This document shows positions 1-10,269 of a DNA stretch of 64,000 bases, in pieces. The notes beneath the pieces are model-generated. The model ran no database searches and was not told where the DNA came from. It saw only the letters and a list, made by a program, of their open reading frames with translations. Every line of letters starts with the position of its first letter. The stretch's first letter is position 1. Position numbers and translations under genes: made by a program. Origin of the DNA: Eublepharis macularius (lineage: Eukaryota; Chordata; Lepidosauria; Squamata; Eublepharidae). The stretch is taken from contig NC_072797.1 in assembly GCF_028583425.1 (NCBI RefSeq), positions 22,664,001 through 22,728,000 of the forward strand, in the 5' to 3' direction.

Positions 1-32
1 GGGGATCTTAACCAGATGGAGAAGTTTCTGGT

Positions 33-105
33 TAAGGTTCCCTGATGAAGCCATTTGCAAAACGTGTTGGGATCTAAATGGATTAATCGACATCTCTTCT
101 ATTTA
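33..105 (+). mobile_element. Penelope-like element C-terminal remnant
   Basis: A frame beginning CCTGATGAAGCC reads PDEAICKTCWDLNGLIDISS and a stop. This resembles the short C-terminal tail typical of vertebrate Penelope-like elements, where an acidic PDEA-type motif is followed by a basic RV or RN motif. The DNA also has the CTGATGA, GCC, AAAC layout seen in that segment. It abuts a TAGGGTTGCC MITE terminus at 103-127. It is a short remnant with upstream sequence outside the window. Confidence 0.4.
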
Positions 106-681
106 GGGTTGCCAACCTCCAGGTGGTTACTAAAGAAGATCAGTCAGGAGTACAGAGAATATGCCTTTGCCCATACAGTAAACTTTACTCTTAAAGTGAC
201 TAATACAAAGTGCTCTGTGGACTTATAAATACAATAAATACAACTTCATAGAAAAATATACAGTTTATCAATTCATGAATACACACGTTCATATACAAGT
301 TCAACTGCAGGATACGCAACATACAAAGATTAACCTGACCATAAATGTCTATCTTTTCCAGTAAAAGATCCAAAATATTCCTTATAACCAACTCAGGGAG
401 AAAAGCTCAACATGAAACAAATGTCAATTTCACATGAAAGCTCCACATGAAAAAAAATGTCAATTTCAAATGCTGTTTTCTTTCTGCAGGAAAAACCACA
501 TGGAATGAACAAAGAGGGACAGTCCAAGCCCGTCTGTGCCCTGCCCAAACCGGGGCTGGCTTGCTTCTCTCAGTTTTCGTCGGACGACTTCCTCAAGGGC
601 AAGGAACCTAACTCCATTCAATTTATAACAATGCAATTCATTCCCACTCAGTGCTAGGGAGCGGTGTCACGTAATCCTTAA

Positions 682-893
682 TTGTGCCTCCAGGTGGTAG
701 CTGGAGATCTCCTGGAATTACAACTGGTCTCTAGGCAAAAGAGATCAGTTCCCCTGGAGAAAATGGTTGTTTTGAAGAGTGAACTCTATGGCATTATACA
801 CCTCTGAGGCCTCTCCTCTTCCCAAACCCCACCCTCTCCAGGCTCCACCCCCCAAATCTCCAGGAATTTCCCAACCGGGACCTGGCAACCCTA
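682..893 (+). mobile_element. TA-flanked MITE of the TAGGGTTGCC family
   Basis: Recognised from at least nine copies here sharing the order: GCCTCCAGGTGGTAGCTGGA, GAATTACAACTGATCTCCAG, CCCCTGGAGAAAATGG, GGTGGACTCTATGGCAT, CCCCAAATCTCCAGGAATTT, GGCAACCCTA. The ends are short inverted repeats (GGGTTGCCA / TGGCAACCC) flanked by TA, suggesting a Tc1/mariner-type TA target. That class is inferred. This copy has a degraded left end and an intact right end. It is non-coding. Confidence 0.7.
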
Positions 894-2990
894 CTCCTAT
901 TGCACTTAGCTGTGCTGGGTCTTTCTTGTGCAGCCCTCTTTTTCCTCACTGTTGTTGGCAAGGCATTGTGTAGTCATATCTCACTAGCTAAGCCTAGTAA
1001 GCATAAGAGTAATGCTTTCTGTTACTTACTGTAATTGGGCTTCATGATGTTGACACATAGCCAAGTATGATTGGCTGTGTAATGACATGTCCACATGAGA
1101 TTGCCTAGCCAGTTCCTAATTAGCTGGGATTGCCTCAGAAAGATGCCCCTGTTTTTGTTTTAAAGGGCACGAAAGCTGCATATAAAGAAACAAAGCAGGT
1201 GTGAGCCAGAGACAAATGATGCAAAAATAGTAAACAAGAACATTTGTGAAGACTGTCGCCCCAGCAAAACTCTCCTTTCTCCCTGGAAATGTTTGTGCAT
1301 GGAAATCTAATGCTGCGCTAAGGGAATCTCATGAAAATATATTACTTATCCCAACAAAACAGGACCAATATTAAGACAGGATTCAAAGGTAGAGTCTGGC
1401 ATGCAGATCCTAAATACACTTACTTTGAAGTAAGCACTGTCAATTAAATGTCATCTAAGCCCAAATGCGGCAGAATACTGTAGAAGAATAAGCATGTGTG
1501 CCAAACTAAATGAAAAGCTCAAGCGTAATGTTCTTGGTATTTGTGGATGTCTTTAAAATGCAGTTTTCCTCTGTGAAAGCCAAATATTCTATATAGTTGC
1601 AAAAAGAAGACAGGCTTTTTGCATGTTCTAATTTTAGACAATTCGTAGCCACTCGATCTTGTACCACAGCATTCGAAATGCATTCTACGCTGCATAGAAA
1701 ATGACTTATCCTTTACTAGCAAAAAAACAAGGCAGGACAGACAGCCTTCCAGATCAATCAATATCAAGTAAAACATTGCCACTATCATAAAATGAAGGTT
1801 CTAAGCATCTAAAAATCCCTTTTTGGTTAAGGGCTTTGTTTTTTTATTGGTAAAAAAAAGTCTATCCAAGTCCACAAAGCAAAGATCTTCTCCTCTTTCT
1901 TCCTTCTCTTCCCCTTCCTCCTCCAAATGCAAATATGAACAGAATTAAAAAATAGACAGGCTGATAGTCACAAGAGTAATGTCAAGGCTATGTCATTTCT
2001 ATGTACAGAACTTAGCACATCACAGGAGTTCATGAAAGGCAAAACTGTCAATCCAGTGTCATGGGCACCTATTGTGTAACATCAGAGGTATTCTTAAAGT
2101 TTTTGAAAAATATATTTTTAATTACAAGAACAGAAGGGAACCATGACCATTTTATCAGAAAGGTACAATAGAAAGAAGATAAATAGACCTTCTTTCCCCC
2201 CCAAGTCATGGTGATTTTGTCTGAAAACAGGAAAAACTTAAGTGCTATTGGTAAGAAGTGAAGATGGAGTGTTCCGTGGAAGGCCTGGGAGGCCCTGTGG
2301 TCCAGGAAAGGTTGTGAAGGTATATTTTCTGGAAGGGAGGAGAACTTTTATATACCCAGCTTAGGAACTTCAAATGACGTTCTGAACTACTGATGATTAC
2401 AGGATAGCTGGGAAGGAAATTTCCAGGTCACGTTTCTGACATGAGGCTAGTTAATATGTATTAAGCATTGAAAGGAAAGGAAAGAACCCGGAGATACCAG
2501 AGGGTCATACAAATGGTTTTCTAATACAAGAGGTGATCTTCAAATTAAAGAGGGGAAGTCCATGAACGTAACTTGCCATAACTACTCTAACAACCTATTT
2601 TTCTCAATGATCATTGAAGTGAGGATATGTTTCCTTTTGGTATTAACCAGAGAGTAACAAGCATTTGGGCAGAGGGATCGCTATGGCTATAAGCCCTGCC
2701 AATTACTCTCCCATCAAATTCAGCATGGCTTAACTCTCCCAGTGAAGTCAATAGGATGAAAGTGCTGAACTCCGACTAGATCACATCAGTATGTCCACAT
2801 CATAAATAGTGGGATTTTAATTGGCTTGCAGCCGGTCCTTAATACTCGTCAATATTAAGCATTCACAAAGAGAAAGAATTATCAAAGGGATAGTAATAGC
2901 CCAGAAATGTATGCTTTGCTTTGTTTTGCTTACAGAAAACTTGAATATATTGGGGGAAAGGGATTATTTCAACAGGTACAGATCTCTCTG
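894..2990. other. Intergenic stretch with no recognised feature
   Basis: AT-rich and CpG-poor sequence with no motif I can assign. The minus strand at 1505-1689 has an acceptor-like CATTTTCTATGCAG followed by about 60 codons open in two frames. This is mentioned as a possible partner of the candidate exon at 3898 but not called. Confidence 0.5.
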
Positions 2991-2998
2991 TTGTATGA

Positions 2999-3125
2999 AC
3001 AGTGCAATCTTAAACAGTTACACCCTTCTAAAACTCATTGAAGAAGAGTAGTAAAGAGTCCAGTAGCACTTTTAAGAGACTTTACTATTTTGCTACTACA
3101 GACTAACACGGCTAACTCCTCCAGA
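2999..3125 (+). repeat. Half-copy of a palindromic MITE plus a short dispersed repeat
   Basis: ACAGTGCAATCTTAAACAGTTACACC at 2999 onward matches one arm of the GTGCAATCC palindrome family seen intact at 21777 and 30099. It is followed by AGAGTCCAGTAGCACTTTTAAGAG and ACAGACTAACACGGCTA, a dispersed repeat also present near 11245, 29530, 29820 and 58745. Confidence 0.5.
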
Positions 3126-3897
3126 TCTATGACTTGAAGAAGAGTGTAACGCTGTTTTAGATTGCAGAGTAGGAATCTCAGAATATCTGCGGCACACTAT
3201 TAATTTCAACGCTCCATAACCCTCACCAGCACGCAATGCAAAGCTACGAACAAAGTAAGTCAAATAAAAATACTGAGAGCTTGTCTAAGCAAAACAGAAC
3301 TGCTTATTTCCACTTGAAACACAAAAGAAAACAAAAATAATTACAGCAGGGAAAATCAATGCCTAGGCAGACCAAGCAATATCAGAAGCATTTTAAACAA
3401 CTCTCAGTGTATCTCAGCTCAGAAAGATGTACATTTCTTTTGTAGTTATTAGAATCTTACAGTCTTTCACCCTACAAGAAACCTCAGCATCATGATGAAG
3501 TCAACTTATTCAAGTCTATTTCAGCACGGCACACGCACAGTCTAAGTCTCTAGTTCAGATTTTAAGATGAAATGAATATTTAAGAACAAAAATCAAAGCT
3601 AGCTTACTCAGCTGCGTTTCTGAGTTCTCAATACTTGACTCTGTTCTAAGTAAAACACCTTTACAAGTTTGCATGATGTCACAGCAGATCCCCAAGCTTA
3701 CTATGACTAATTCAACTTTTGTTCTAAGAAGTTGGCAAGAAGGTGATTTTTAAAATTTGCCATTTCAAAACATCATCCCCATCTCCAGTTTTCTCAAAGA
3801 TGTTTTCCCCAGTCATTAATACAATTTGATGAAAACATGCTGCACATTTTAATTTTTCCCCCAAAGAACCAGATATTTATAGTACTGTTTTACTTAC

Positions 3898-4036
3898 CAA
3901 AAGTGTGCCCTGTAATCCATCTCTTTGGGAAAAGCAGTCAGTTGTTTGAATAATCCACCTGCAACATTTTGGTCAGATTCACAACGAAAAGGTGCTTGCT
4001 TAGTCTGCCCATATCTTCCTTCCCGTAGAGGGATAC
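3898..4036 (-). other. Candidate minus-strand exon with promoter-like upstream sequence
   Basis: On the minus strand the sequence ends CACTTTTG|GTAAGT, a consensus donor at 3898/3897, and a CTACTGTGCAG|G acceptor lies at 4037/4036. One frame is open from about 4090 through the donor. Its last stretch includes GLFKQLTAFPKEMDYRAHF, with an ATG in good context (GAGATGG) near 3924. CpGs are locally enriched (3980-4190), and a two-mismatch X-box lies at 4146-4159. It could be a first exon starting MDYRAHF, or an internal exon. I do not recognise the protein. It is not the signal-peptide or cytokine-receptor exon of PRLR. An open stretch of this length can arise by chance, so confidence is low. Confidence 0.28.
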
Positions 4037-4145
4037 CTGCACAGTAGAGATCACGGAGACTGTTGCTCTCTGATAAGGTCAGGGAGGCTTAGCCAGAATC
4101 TAGCAATACTTAATCCTCATTGGTCTCGCAGCTGAGCTTAAGGCT

Positions 4146-4159
4146 GTTTCCTTGACAAC
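4146..4159 (-). promoter_or_regulatory. X-box-like motif upstream of the candidate minus-strand exon
   Basis: The + strand reads GTTTCCTTGACAAC, an imperfect inverted repeat differing from the X-box consensus at two of twelve fixed positions. It sits in a small CpG-enriched stretch of otherwise CpG-poor DNA, about 110 bp upstream of the candidate minus-strand exon. Alone it would be weak evidence. Confidence 0.25.
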
Positions 4160-4759
4160 GCAGTTGCAGTTGCTACGGCATCCTCGGCCACCTGTGATGT
4201 CAAGGTTTGATGTCAACATAACAAATCTACTACTCTTTGCTTATTTCCTGCAGGCTCTTTCCAACTCTGGAAGTTATTTGTATCTCGTTTGCACGTGCAA
4301 TACATTACAAGCTTAGTAAATAGAGAACACATACGTAAGAAAGTGGTGGTTGTCCAACAGTACACTCAATTGCTCAGAAAGGACTGCTCGTTTATTTCAA
4401 AGTATTTTATTTTCAAACAAGTGTGCATAGGGATGCAAACAGGATATACTGATTGAGGGCCAACCTAGGGTAATACACAAGGGGCTCCACTACAACAGCA
4501 GCCGTGCACCTAGTCCCCCCAACTACCTCTGTAACATCTAGTCAAACTAGCCCTGTGATATGATGTCATAGCATTTATTTATCATCTCCTACTAAACTAT
4601 TGAAAGCAATGGTGGGGTGCATAGAATGCCAAGACACAACTACACGCTGTAAGTTCTTCTAATCATTGGATGGTTGGCAGACTCTTGGTTACTATTTTTA
4701 ACTAATTAATTAATTTGGCTTATTTATAGTCCACCTTTCTCATTGAGACTCAAGGCTGA

Positions 4760-5215
4760 TTACGCAGTGTAAAGCAATACAACCAATAACTGGGATATCC
4801 AATAAACAACACACACACACAGCAACCTTTATTGGCATAAATAATACCGACAAAACAGGAAAAATGTTGTGAAATAAATTCATAGGGCAGCACAATCGTG
4901 TCCCCAGACAGCAAAATTATCTCAGGATACAGCACAGTCATAGGGGGATTTATAAAATGTTACCCTTGACTTCCACACATAAGCCAGGAATTCAGCAACG
5001 GATAGGGTTATTGCTGGACTCTTGTCAGCTAAGAAAAATTTTAGATCCTTATCCAAAAAATCCCTCTGCACAGGAAAAAGAGGACGAATCAATAAACTGC
5101 AGCGAAATATTTGGGGCAGCGAAAAAGAATATGTGAGATTGAATCGGGTTCCCTCAGAGTACAGTCACACAGCCTATCCCTATACGGTATACCCCCGTAT
5201 CTGCCTGTGAGGGAA
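4760..5215 (-). mobile_element. 3' end of a non-LTR retrotransposon (clade undetermined)
   Basis: On the minus strand a degraded frame reads CDCTLREPDSISHILF then RCPKY: a C-x-C spacing, then H-x4-C, a zinc-knuckle-like motif of LINE C-termini. After a frameshift comes RDFLDKDLKFFLADKSPAI. The 3' UTR includes CAAAATTTTGCTGTCTGGGG-type sequence and ends near GCCAATAAAGGTTGCTGTG. The same 3' UTR recurs at 39790-39945, which shows it is a repeat family. The copy is dead and 5'-truncated. I could not choose between CR1-, Jockey- or other LINE clades. Confidence 0.6.
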
Positions 5216-5227
5216 AGAGATAAGGGC

Positions 5228-5374
5228 CGTTTCCACACACGTTGAATAATGCACTTTCAATGCACTTTAGTTATCCTTTAGAAGTGGATTTTTTGTTCCA
5301 CACATGGAAAATCAGTTATAAATGTTCACTAAAGCAGATTGAAAGTGGATTATCCAACGTGTGTGGAAGCAGCC
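5228..5374. mobile_element. MITE with TTCCACACACGTTG-type inverted ends
   Basis: The left end GGCCGTTTCCACACACGTTG and the right end CCAACGTGTGTGGAAGCAGCC are inverted repeats, with inner arms rich in GTGGATT and AATGCACTTTCAATGCACT. It is a short relative of the 1.2-kb element at 38491-39676, whose ends read GCTGATTC-GCACACGTTGGA. No coding capacity. A clear target-site duplication was not seen. Confidence 0.6.
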
Positions 5375-5492
5375 AAACAACACAATAAAGTATAGATTGC
5401 AGAATTTTAAAACAAGCAGAAATCTGATATAGAGCTGAAACAGTTTTGAAACAAAACATAAGCAATTTGGCATGACATAATAAACAACAGGC
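5375..5492. repeat. Dispersed repeat shared with 48430-48560
   Basis: The string CAATAAAGTATAGATTGCAG, the A-rich middle and AACAAAACATAAGCAATTTG recur with small changes at 48440-48545. Probably a LINE 3' UTR piece. No coding sequence is visible. Confidence 0.5.
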
Positions 5493-5690
5493 AAGCCTGA
5501 TCTCATCAGATCTTGGATGCTAAGCAGGGTTGGCGTTGATTAGTAATGGGATGGGAGACCTCCAAGGAAGACCAGGGTTGAGAGGCAGGCAACGGCAAAC
5601 CACCCCTGTTATTCTCTTGCTTTGAAAACCCCACCAGGGATTTGCTATAAGTCAGCTGTGACTTGATGGCTATGATGTAAGCCCTACTCA
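5493..5690 (+). mobile_element. 5S rRNA-derived SINE (SINE3 type)
   Basis: The head matches 5S rRNA: GCCTGATCTCATCAGATCTT, GCTAAGCAGGGTTGG, TAGTAATGGGATGGGAGACC, corresponding to the internal promoter (box A, intermediate element, box C). The body continues GGCAAACCACCCCTGTTATT and AAAACCCCACCAGGG and ends AGTCAGCTGTGACTTGATGGC. The same body follows the 5S head at 27718 and, inverted, at 29300, so this is a SINE and not a 5S gene. Confidence 0.85.
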
Positions 5691-7290
5691 TACCCCCACT
5701 GTGAGGCAGATTTTCCCTCCAAAATGGTCAAAATTGCTTGCTGTGGCTGGGCAACCACTGGTAGTGTGTGTCTGGGTATAATTTAAAGGTATTTTTGTCC
5801 CACACTTTAAAACATATATTTTTGGCTTATCCCAGCCCAAATATTTGGTAGGAGAGAAGCAACAGCCCATATCTTCTTTAAAAGAAATGGCAGTAGAGGC
5901 TGCGTAAAGTTCAAAAGGAAACAGCAGATTTATTAAACAGGCAGGGTTGGTATATAGGTAGGCAGGGAAAGTATTCTGGCACTTTTCTTGAAGGTAGTGA
6001 TGGCACCATTATTATAATGGTGCCATCACTACCTCATGATTTGTTCCCCAAATAAAATCATAGCGTCATACAAAAATCTATCCCAGATCCCTTCCAGCGT
6101 CTCTTAAGTTAATTGTTCATCATAAAAGACAGCAATCATCGGCACTCAAAATTGGTTTCAGTTTGTACTGCACAGTTACAATTTGGGCTCTTTCTTTAAA
6201 ATATATAAAGCACAACTTTAGGCAATGTAATGGCAACTGCTACCACCATGCAATGATGGTATAATATAGGCTTATGAGGGAAGTATTGTTTCAGTGGTAG
6301 AAAAAAGTGAACTATAATATCTAAAGATACAGTGAATCCAATGCACCCCAAGCAGAAGGCATTGGTAGATGTTTCTTACCTCTCCTTCTGCCCACAGCAC
6401 CCTGAGTGTTGAAACGTCGGTGCTGGGGGTCAGGAGGAGAGCCTTGTGAACCCCAAATGTAACTGGTTTCCTTGCACTTTTATTTCACAGAATTCGGATC
6501 ATAATGTACCCATTGTACAATGTTCACTATTTTTGCTGAAGGGCTTAACTGAGCTGTATTAGCCAAAGCCCTTTGGAGACTGGGCTTAACAAAATTTCAT
6601 TTTAATCACCTGTTTACTTCTGAAGAACAGATAAGGATCACTTTACTTTGAGAATTTAGAAATTCTGGGAGGAAATAAAATAAAAGCTAGACTATTTCCT
6701 CAAGAACTCTTTGATCAAACTGTTCGAAATGCCTAGAAAACAAACTTATTCTGCTTCCTTACTCCTTCACAATGAACGACAGTTTCTGGTTACCTAACTG
6801 GCAATCTTAAAAGGTGCCAGAATGAAAAAGGGTATGAAGGAAACTTCTAGGAACAACACAGATCTGTCTAGGGTGGGGAAGAACTGGACTTGTCACAATC
6901 CTGACTTTAATGTGTGTTTACAACCAAAAGCTCAAATAGAGAACCTGACTTCCTTCTAAGGGTCCATTAAGGACAAACTTGGTCTACCAGGGTGATCTCA
7001 GCAAAGTGGCCAAACTCGGACACACATAATCATCTTCAGAAGTTTGAGAACCACAAGATCAACATACAGATAACAAAGGGGATGAGATAAATAAGCTGTA
7101 GTAAGGTGGATATTAATGTCTGTAGGAAGCTTACTGGTGTGTGTGAGGGGAGAGAGAAAAATGGGTGGCTGAGGAGGACTATTTTCAATCCTAAACTCCC
7201 TAAGAAGAAAAGTGGTGGGCTGTTCAAAAAAGCTCATGACCCTATCCCACCCTGGTAGAAGTCCTGCCCTCCTCAGTTTCCCTTATCTCA

Positions 7291-7492
7291 GAGCCAAGCT
7301 ACAAGTGACGCCTGACACAGGTTGGACACTTGTCAGCTTCCCTCAAGTTTTGATGGGAAATGTAGGCATCCTGGTTTTACAGCTTGGCTCTCCATTACAG
7401 CTGCAAGACCAGGAGGCCTACATTTCCCATCAAAACTTGAGGGAAGCTGACACGTGTCCAACCTGTGTCAGGCGTCACTTGTAGCTTGGCTC
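7291..7492. mobile_element. Palindromic MITE, GAGCCAAGCTACAAGTGAC family, TCA flanks
   Basis: The two halves are near-perfect reverse complements: left arm GAGCCAAGCTACAAGTGACG..., right arm ...CGTCACTTGTAGCTTGGCTC, with AAGTTTTGATGGGAAATGTA in the left half and its complement in the right. The flanks are TCA on both sides (7288-7290 and 7493-7495). A 3-bp target fits PIF/Harbinger-type insertion. That class is inferred. Copies at 9333, 18999 and 35480. Frames through it are artefacts of the palindrome. Confidence 0.75.
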
Positions 7493-8174
7493 TCAGTGGC
7501 TGCTGGTGGGCACAGCCTGTCCACTGGCATCTCTGTGAGGAAGAGCTACCGCTTCAAGAGCTGCAAATCCCACCATTTCTCCATAGTCTGCACTTTGACA
7601 TTAGGAGGTCTACATGTGGCTTGTGAACCACAGCTGGCTCATGCCTATGACAGAGGAAGATTCATTGATATGCATGAAACTAGGGATGTTATAGGATCAT
7701 GTGTGTGTAACATCCCTAGTTTCATAAAGCTCCACAGAATACAACATACTTACCTCCTTGGAACTCCCATTTCTCATATTCTTTTGAAGACTTCATTTAA
7801 AGAATGGCAGCTCTCAAGAAACTGGTTAAAAAGAAAGAAAGAAAAAAATGAAACCTGATCTCTTTAGATATTAAAAAAGCCAGAAATAGAAGGACAAATA
7901 AAGCTAAGCTGACATCCAAGTTAATGTTACCAAATAAGCCATGCGTTGTAAGAAAGGCAAACATTTTGCTTCTGGAGCTGCAGCTGGCCTTGAGAGAAAG
8001 TTGTCTTCTTGAGGTCAGAGTAGGATACTTTATAAATACACTGAGTTACATTAAGTCCATTCCGTCTACAACACAAGTATCAAAGAGTGTTCACAAGACT
8101 CTTCTGAGATACGGATATGTTAGGATTGCAGACTCATTACCTTGGTTTCTTGATATTTTGTGGTAAACTAGGGT

Positions 8175-8455
8175 TGTCATTCCCTGGCCCCATTCACCTG
8201 GCTGGTGGGGAAACTTGGAAGGGAGAATGCAGTGTCTACGCTCCCACGCTCCCGTCATGCCAGAAAATGATGTCATTTTTCATCATGACAGAGGAGCTGG
8301 CTTCAGCGTGATCCACAGCTCTCCCGTCATGTCAGAAAAAAATGGCATCATTTTCCAGTGTGACACAGAAGCTGTGGGTCACACCAAAGCTCAATTCATT
8401 AAAAATTGCCTTTTTGGACCTCAGGCCCCCTAATTTGGCTCCTGGGGAACTAGGC
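8175..8455 (+). mobile_element. Diverged TA-flanked MITE (TAGGGTTGYC ends)
   Basis: Begins CTAGGGTTGTCATTCCC and ends CTCCTGGGGAACTAGG, with two internal CCCGTCATGYCAGAAAA repeats. Similar inner segments (CTGGAAAATGA, CACAGAAGCT) occur in the element at 31776-32119. A sub-family of the TAGGGTTGCC MITEs with no coding capacity. Confidence 0.45.
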
Positions 8456-8639
8456 AAACCTAAAGTAAACAGTTTATTGTTGTTGCTGCTGTTGTTGTTT
8501 CAACCTATGTGTAACTTGGAGAACTCACTCACAGATATGGAATTGGATGCCATCAATACACAGAGACACCCGGCTCTGTATCTTGTTACCTAAATCTCCT
8601 GGTGATGCAGAAGAGGCACTGCTTGACAGCTGTCACCTA

Positions 8640-9240
8640 GCTGAAAGCAAAAAAAATTGAAATTGAACCCAGGCAAGGTAGAAGTGATGCTGATTGGAAA
8701 AGTGAGATCTTGAAGGACATTGTGCCTCTGACCTTTGATAGGGTTCAGTTGATTCTGGCTGACTCAGTAAAGAGCCTAAGGGTTACACTGAATCCAGCAC
8801 TGCTGCTAGAGAAATAAGCAAATACAGGGAAAAGCCTTTTTACAACTCAGACTAGCCTAGAAGATGGCTCCCTACCTTGACACAGCTGATCTGCCATCTG
8901 GATTCACAGCACAGTAACACTGAAACTGGACTACTGTGATTCACTCTACGTAGATCACCCTTCAAAACTGACTTGGAGACTCCCACTGGTGAAGAATGCT
9001 GCAGCTTGTTTACTCCCAGTAGCTAGTTGGCGCATGCCTATCACTTCCATTCTGCAGTCACTCCATTGGTTCCCCATCAGCTGTCAGGCTCAATCCAAGA
9101 ACTAATCACATTTAAAGCTCTTCATGGCCTTGTCCCCTCCTACCTGGGCAACCCCCTTTCCCCCTACATTTCGCCCCAGCAGTTTCACTCATCTCTTCAA
9201 GGCCTTCTGCATATACCACCCTGCAGTTAGGCAAAATCAA
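8640..9240 (+). mobile_element. Degenerate L2-type LINE, reverse transcriptase to C-terminus
   Basis: Broken frames read LNPGKVEVMLIG, then the equivalent of VKSLGVTL (AAGAGCCTAAGGGTTACACT), LDYCDSLY-like, and LHWFPISCQAQSKN with ELITFKALHGLVPSYLGN. The order and motifs match the intact-looking L2 C-terminus at 26455-27350. It has multiple stops and frameshifts and is an old copy. Confidence 0.65.
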
Positions 9241-9332
9241 CAGCTGCCCGCTCACGTGCTTTCTCTGTGGTAGCCTCCACCTTATGGAACGGAGGAGGTC
9301 AGCTCCCATTCTCCTGGCTTTACACAAACTAT

Positions 9333-9564
9333 GAGCTGAACCACAAGTGACAAAAGGCAGATTGGACACTTGTCTGCTTCCCTCAAGTTTTGATGGGAAA
9401 TGTAGGCATCCTGGTCTCGCAGCTTTGCTCTCTGATTGCTGTCCAATGGACTTTTCAACTGTCACTTGTCCAACATTCCGCCAAGCTGCCTACATTTCCC
9501 ATCAAAACTTGAGGGAAGCAGACAAGTGGCCAATCTGTGCCTTTTGTCACTTGTGGTTCTGCTC
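9333..9564. mobile_element. Diverged copy of the GAGCCAAGCTACAAGTGAC palindromic MITE
   Basis: Left end GAGCTGAACCACAAGTGACA, right end TGTCACTTGTGGTTCTGCTC. The conserved inner block CTCAAGTTTTGATGGGAAAT and its complement are both present. The centre holds extra sequence (TTGCTGTCCAATGGACTTTT) absent from the copies at 7291 and 35480. Confidence 0.7.
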
Positions 9565-9591
9565 TCAGCAAAACTGAATTATTCAGGAAGG

Positions 9592-9783
9592 ATGACTCAG
9601 CCCAACCCTACCTTCTCGAGTAGATATAAATTACCTGCCAACTTCTTTTCCACACTGTGACACTGAGAGATCTCTGTCTTTTGGTGCTACACTTCTGAAG
9701 ATGCCAGCCACAGCTGCTGACGAAACGTCAGGAACTACAACGCCAAGACCACAGCTATACAGCCTGGAAAATCCACAACAACC
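9592..9783 (+). mobile_element. Penelope-like element 3' end with 14-bp direct-repeat flanks
   Basis: A frame reads EDASHSC, then a stop where Trp is expected, then RNVRNYNAKTTAIQPGKS, the C-terminal tail of a Penelope-like protein. The same peptide without the stop is encoded on the minus strand and right arm of the element at 27432. The insert is flanked by ATTATTCAGGAAGG at 9578-9591 and 9784-9797, a plausible target-site duplication. A nearly symmetric stem (GCCAGC/GCTGAC) sits between CTGAAGA and GAAAC at 9695-9726. Confidence 0.65.
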
Positions 9784-10269
9784 ATTATTCAGGAAGGCTT
9801 TCTACTCAGGTTATAGGGTGTTTTAAGAAGTAGCTCAGATGACTTGGTAGGGACAGGGACTATACACTATTGAGTACTGTCAGCTGATGTAGACGTATGT
9901 CTTCTTGGGAGTTTCCACATTGCTAAATATGCCATGTAAATTAGTTATGCTTTGTTTCAGAAAGATTTCATCTCTGCACTTGGCTTTATGCTTGCTTTCC
10001 AAATTTCTGCTACCATACCCTCTTTTATTATTCAGGAAGGCTTTCTACTCAGGTTATAGGGTGTTTTAAGAAGTAGCTCAGATGACTTGGTAGGGACAGG
10101 GACTATACACTATTGAGTACTGTCAGCTGATGTAGACGTATGTCTTCTTGGGAGTTTCCACATTGCTAAATATGCCATGTAAATTAGTTATGCTTTGTTT
10201 CAGAAAGATTTCATCTCTGCACTTGGCTTTATGCTTGCTTTCCAAATTTCTGCTACCATACCCTCTTTT
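9784..10269 (+). repeat. Perfect 243-bp tandem duplication (two copies)
   Basis: 9784-10026 and 10027-10269 read base for base the same by eye, beginning ATTATTCAGGAAGGCTTTCT and ending CCATACCCTCTTTT. Neighbouring repeats are all diverged, so the duplication is very recent or an assembly artefact. The first copy begins exactly at the 3' edge of the Penelope-like insert. Confidence 0.9.

Noticed and set aside
3898-4036. Coding exon of PRLR, expected near SPEF2
   Set aside because: The candidate peptide lacks the signal peptide, the cysteine pairs and the WS motif pattern of that receptor; no other PRLR-like exon was seen.
5493-5690. Functional 5S rRNA gene
   Set aside because: The match is partial and the same non-5S body follows in other copies, so it is a SINE.
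6395-6430. Another Penelope/hammerhead-like motif (CCTGAGTGTTGAAACGTCGG)
   Set aside because: No stem II can be drawn and no flanking Penelope peptide is convincing; left unannotated.
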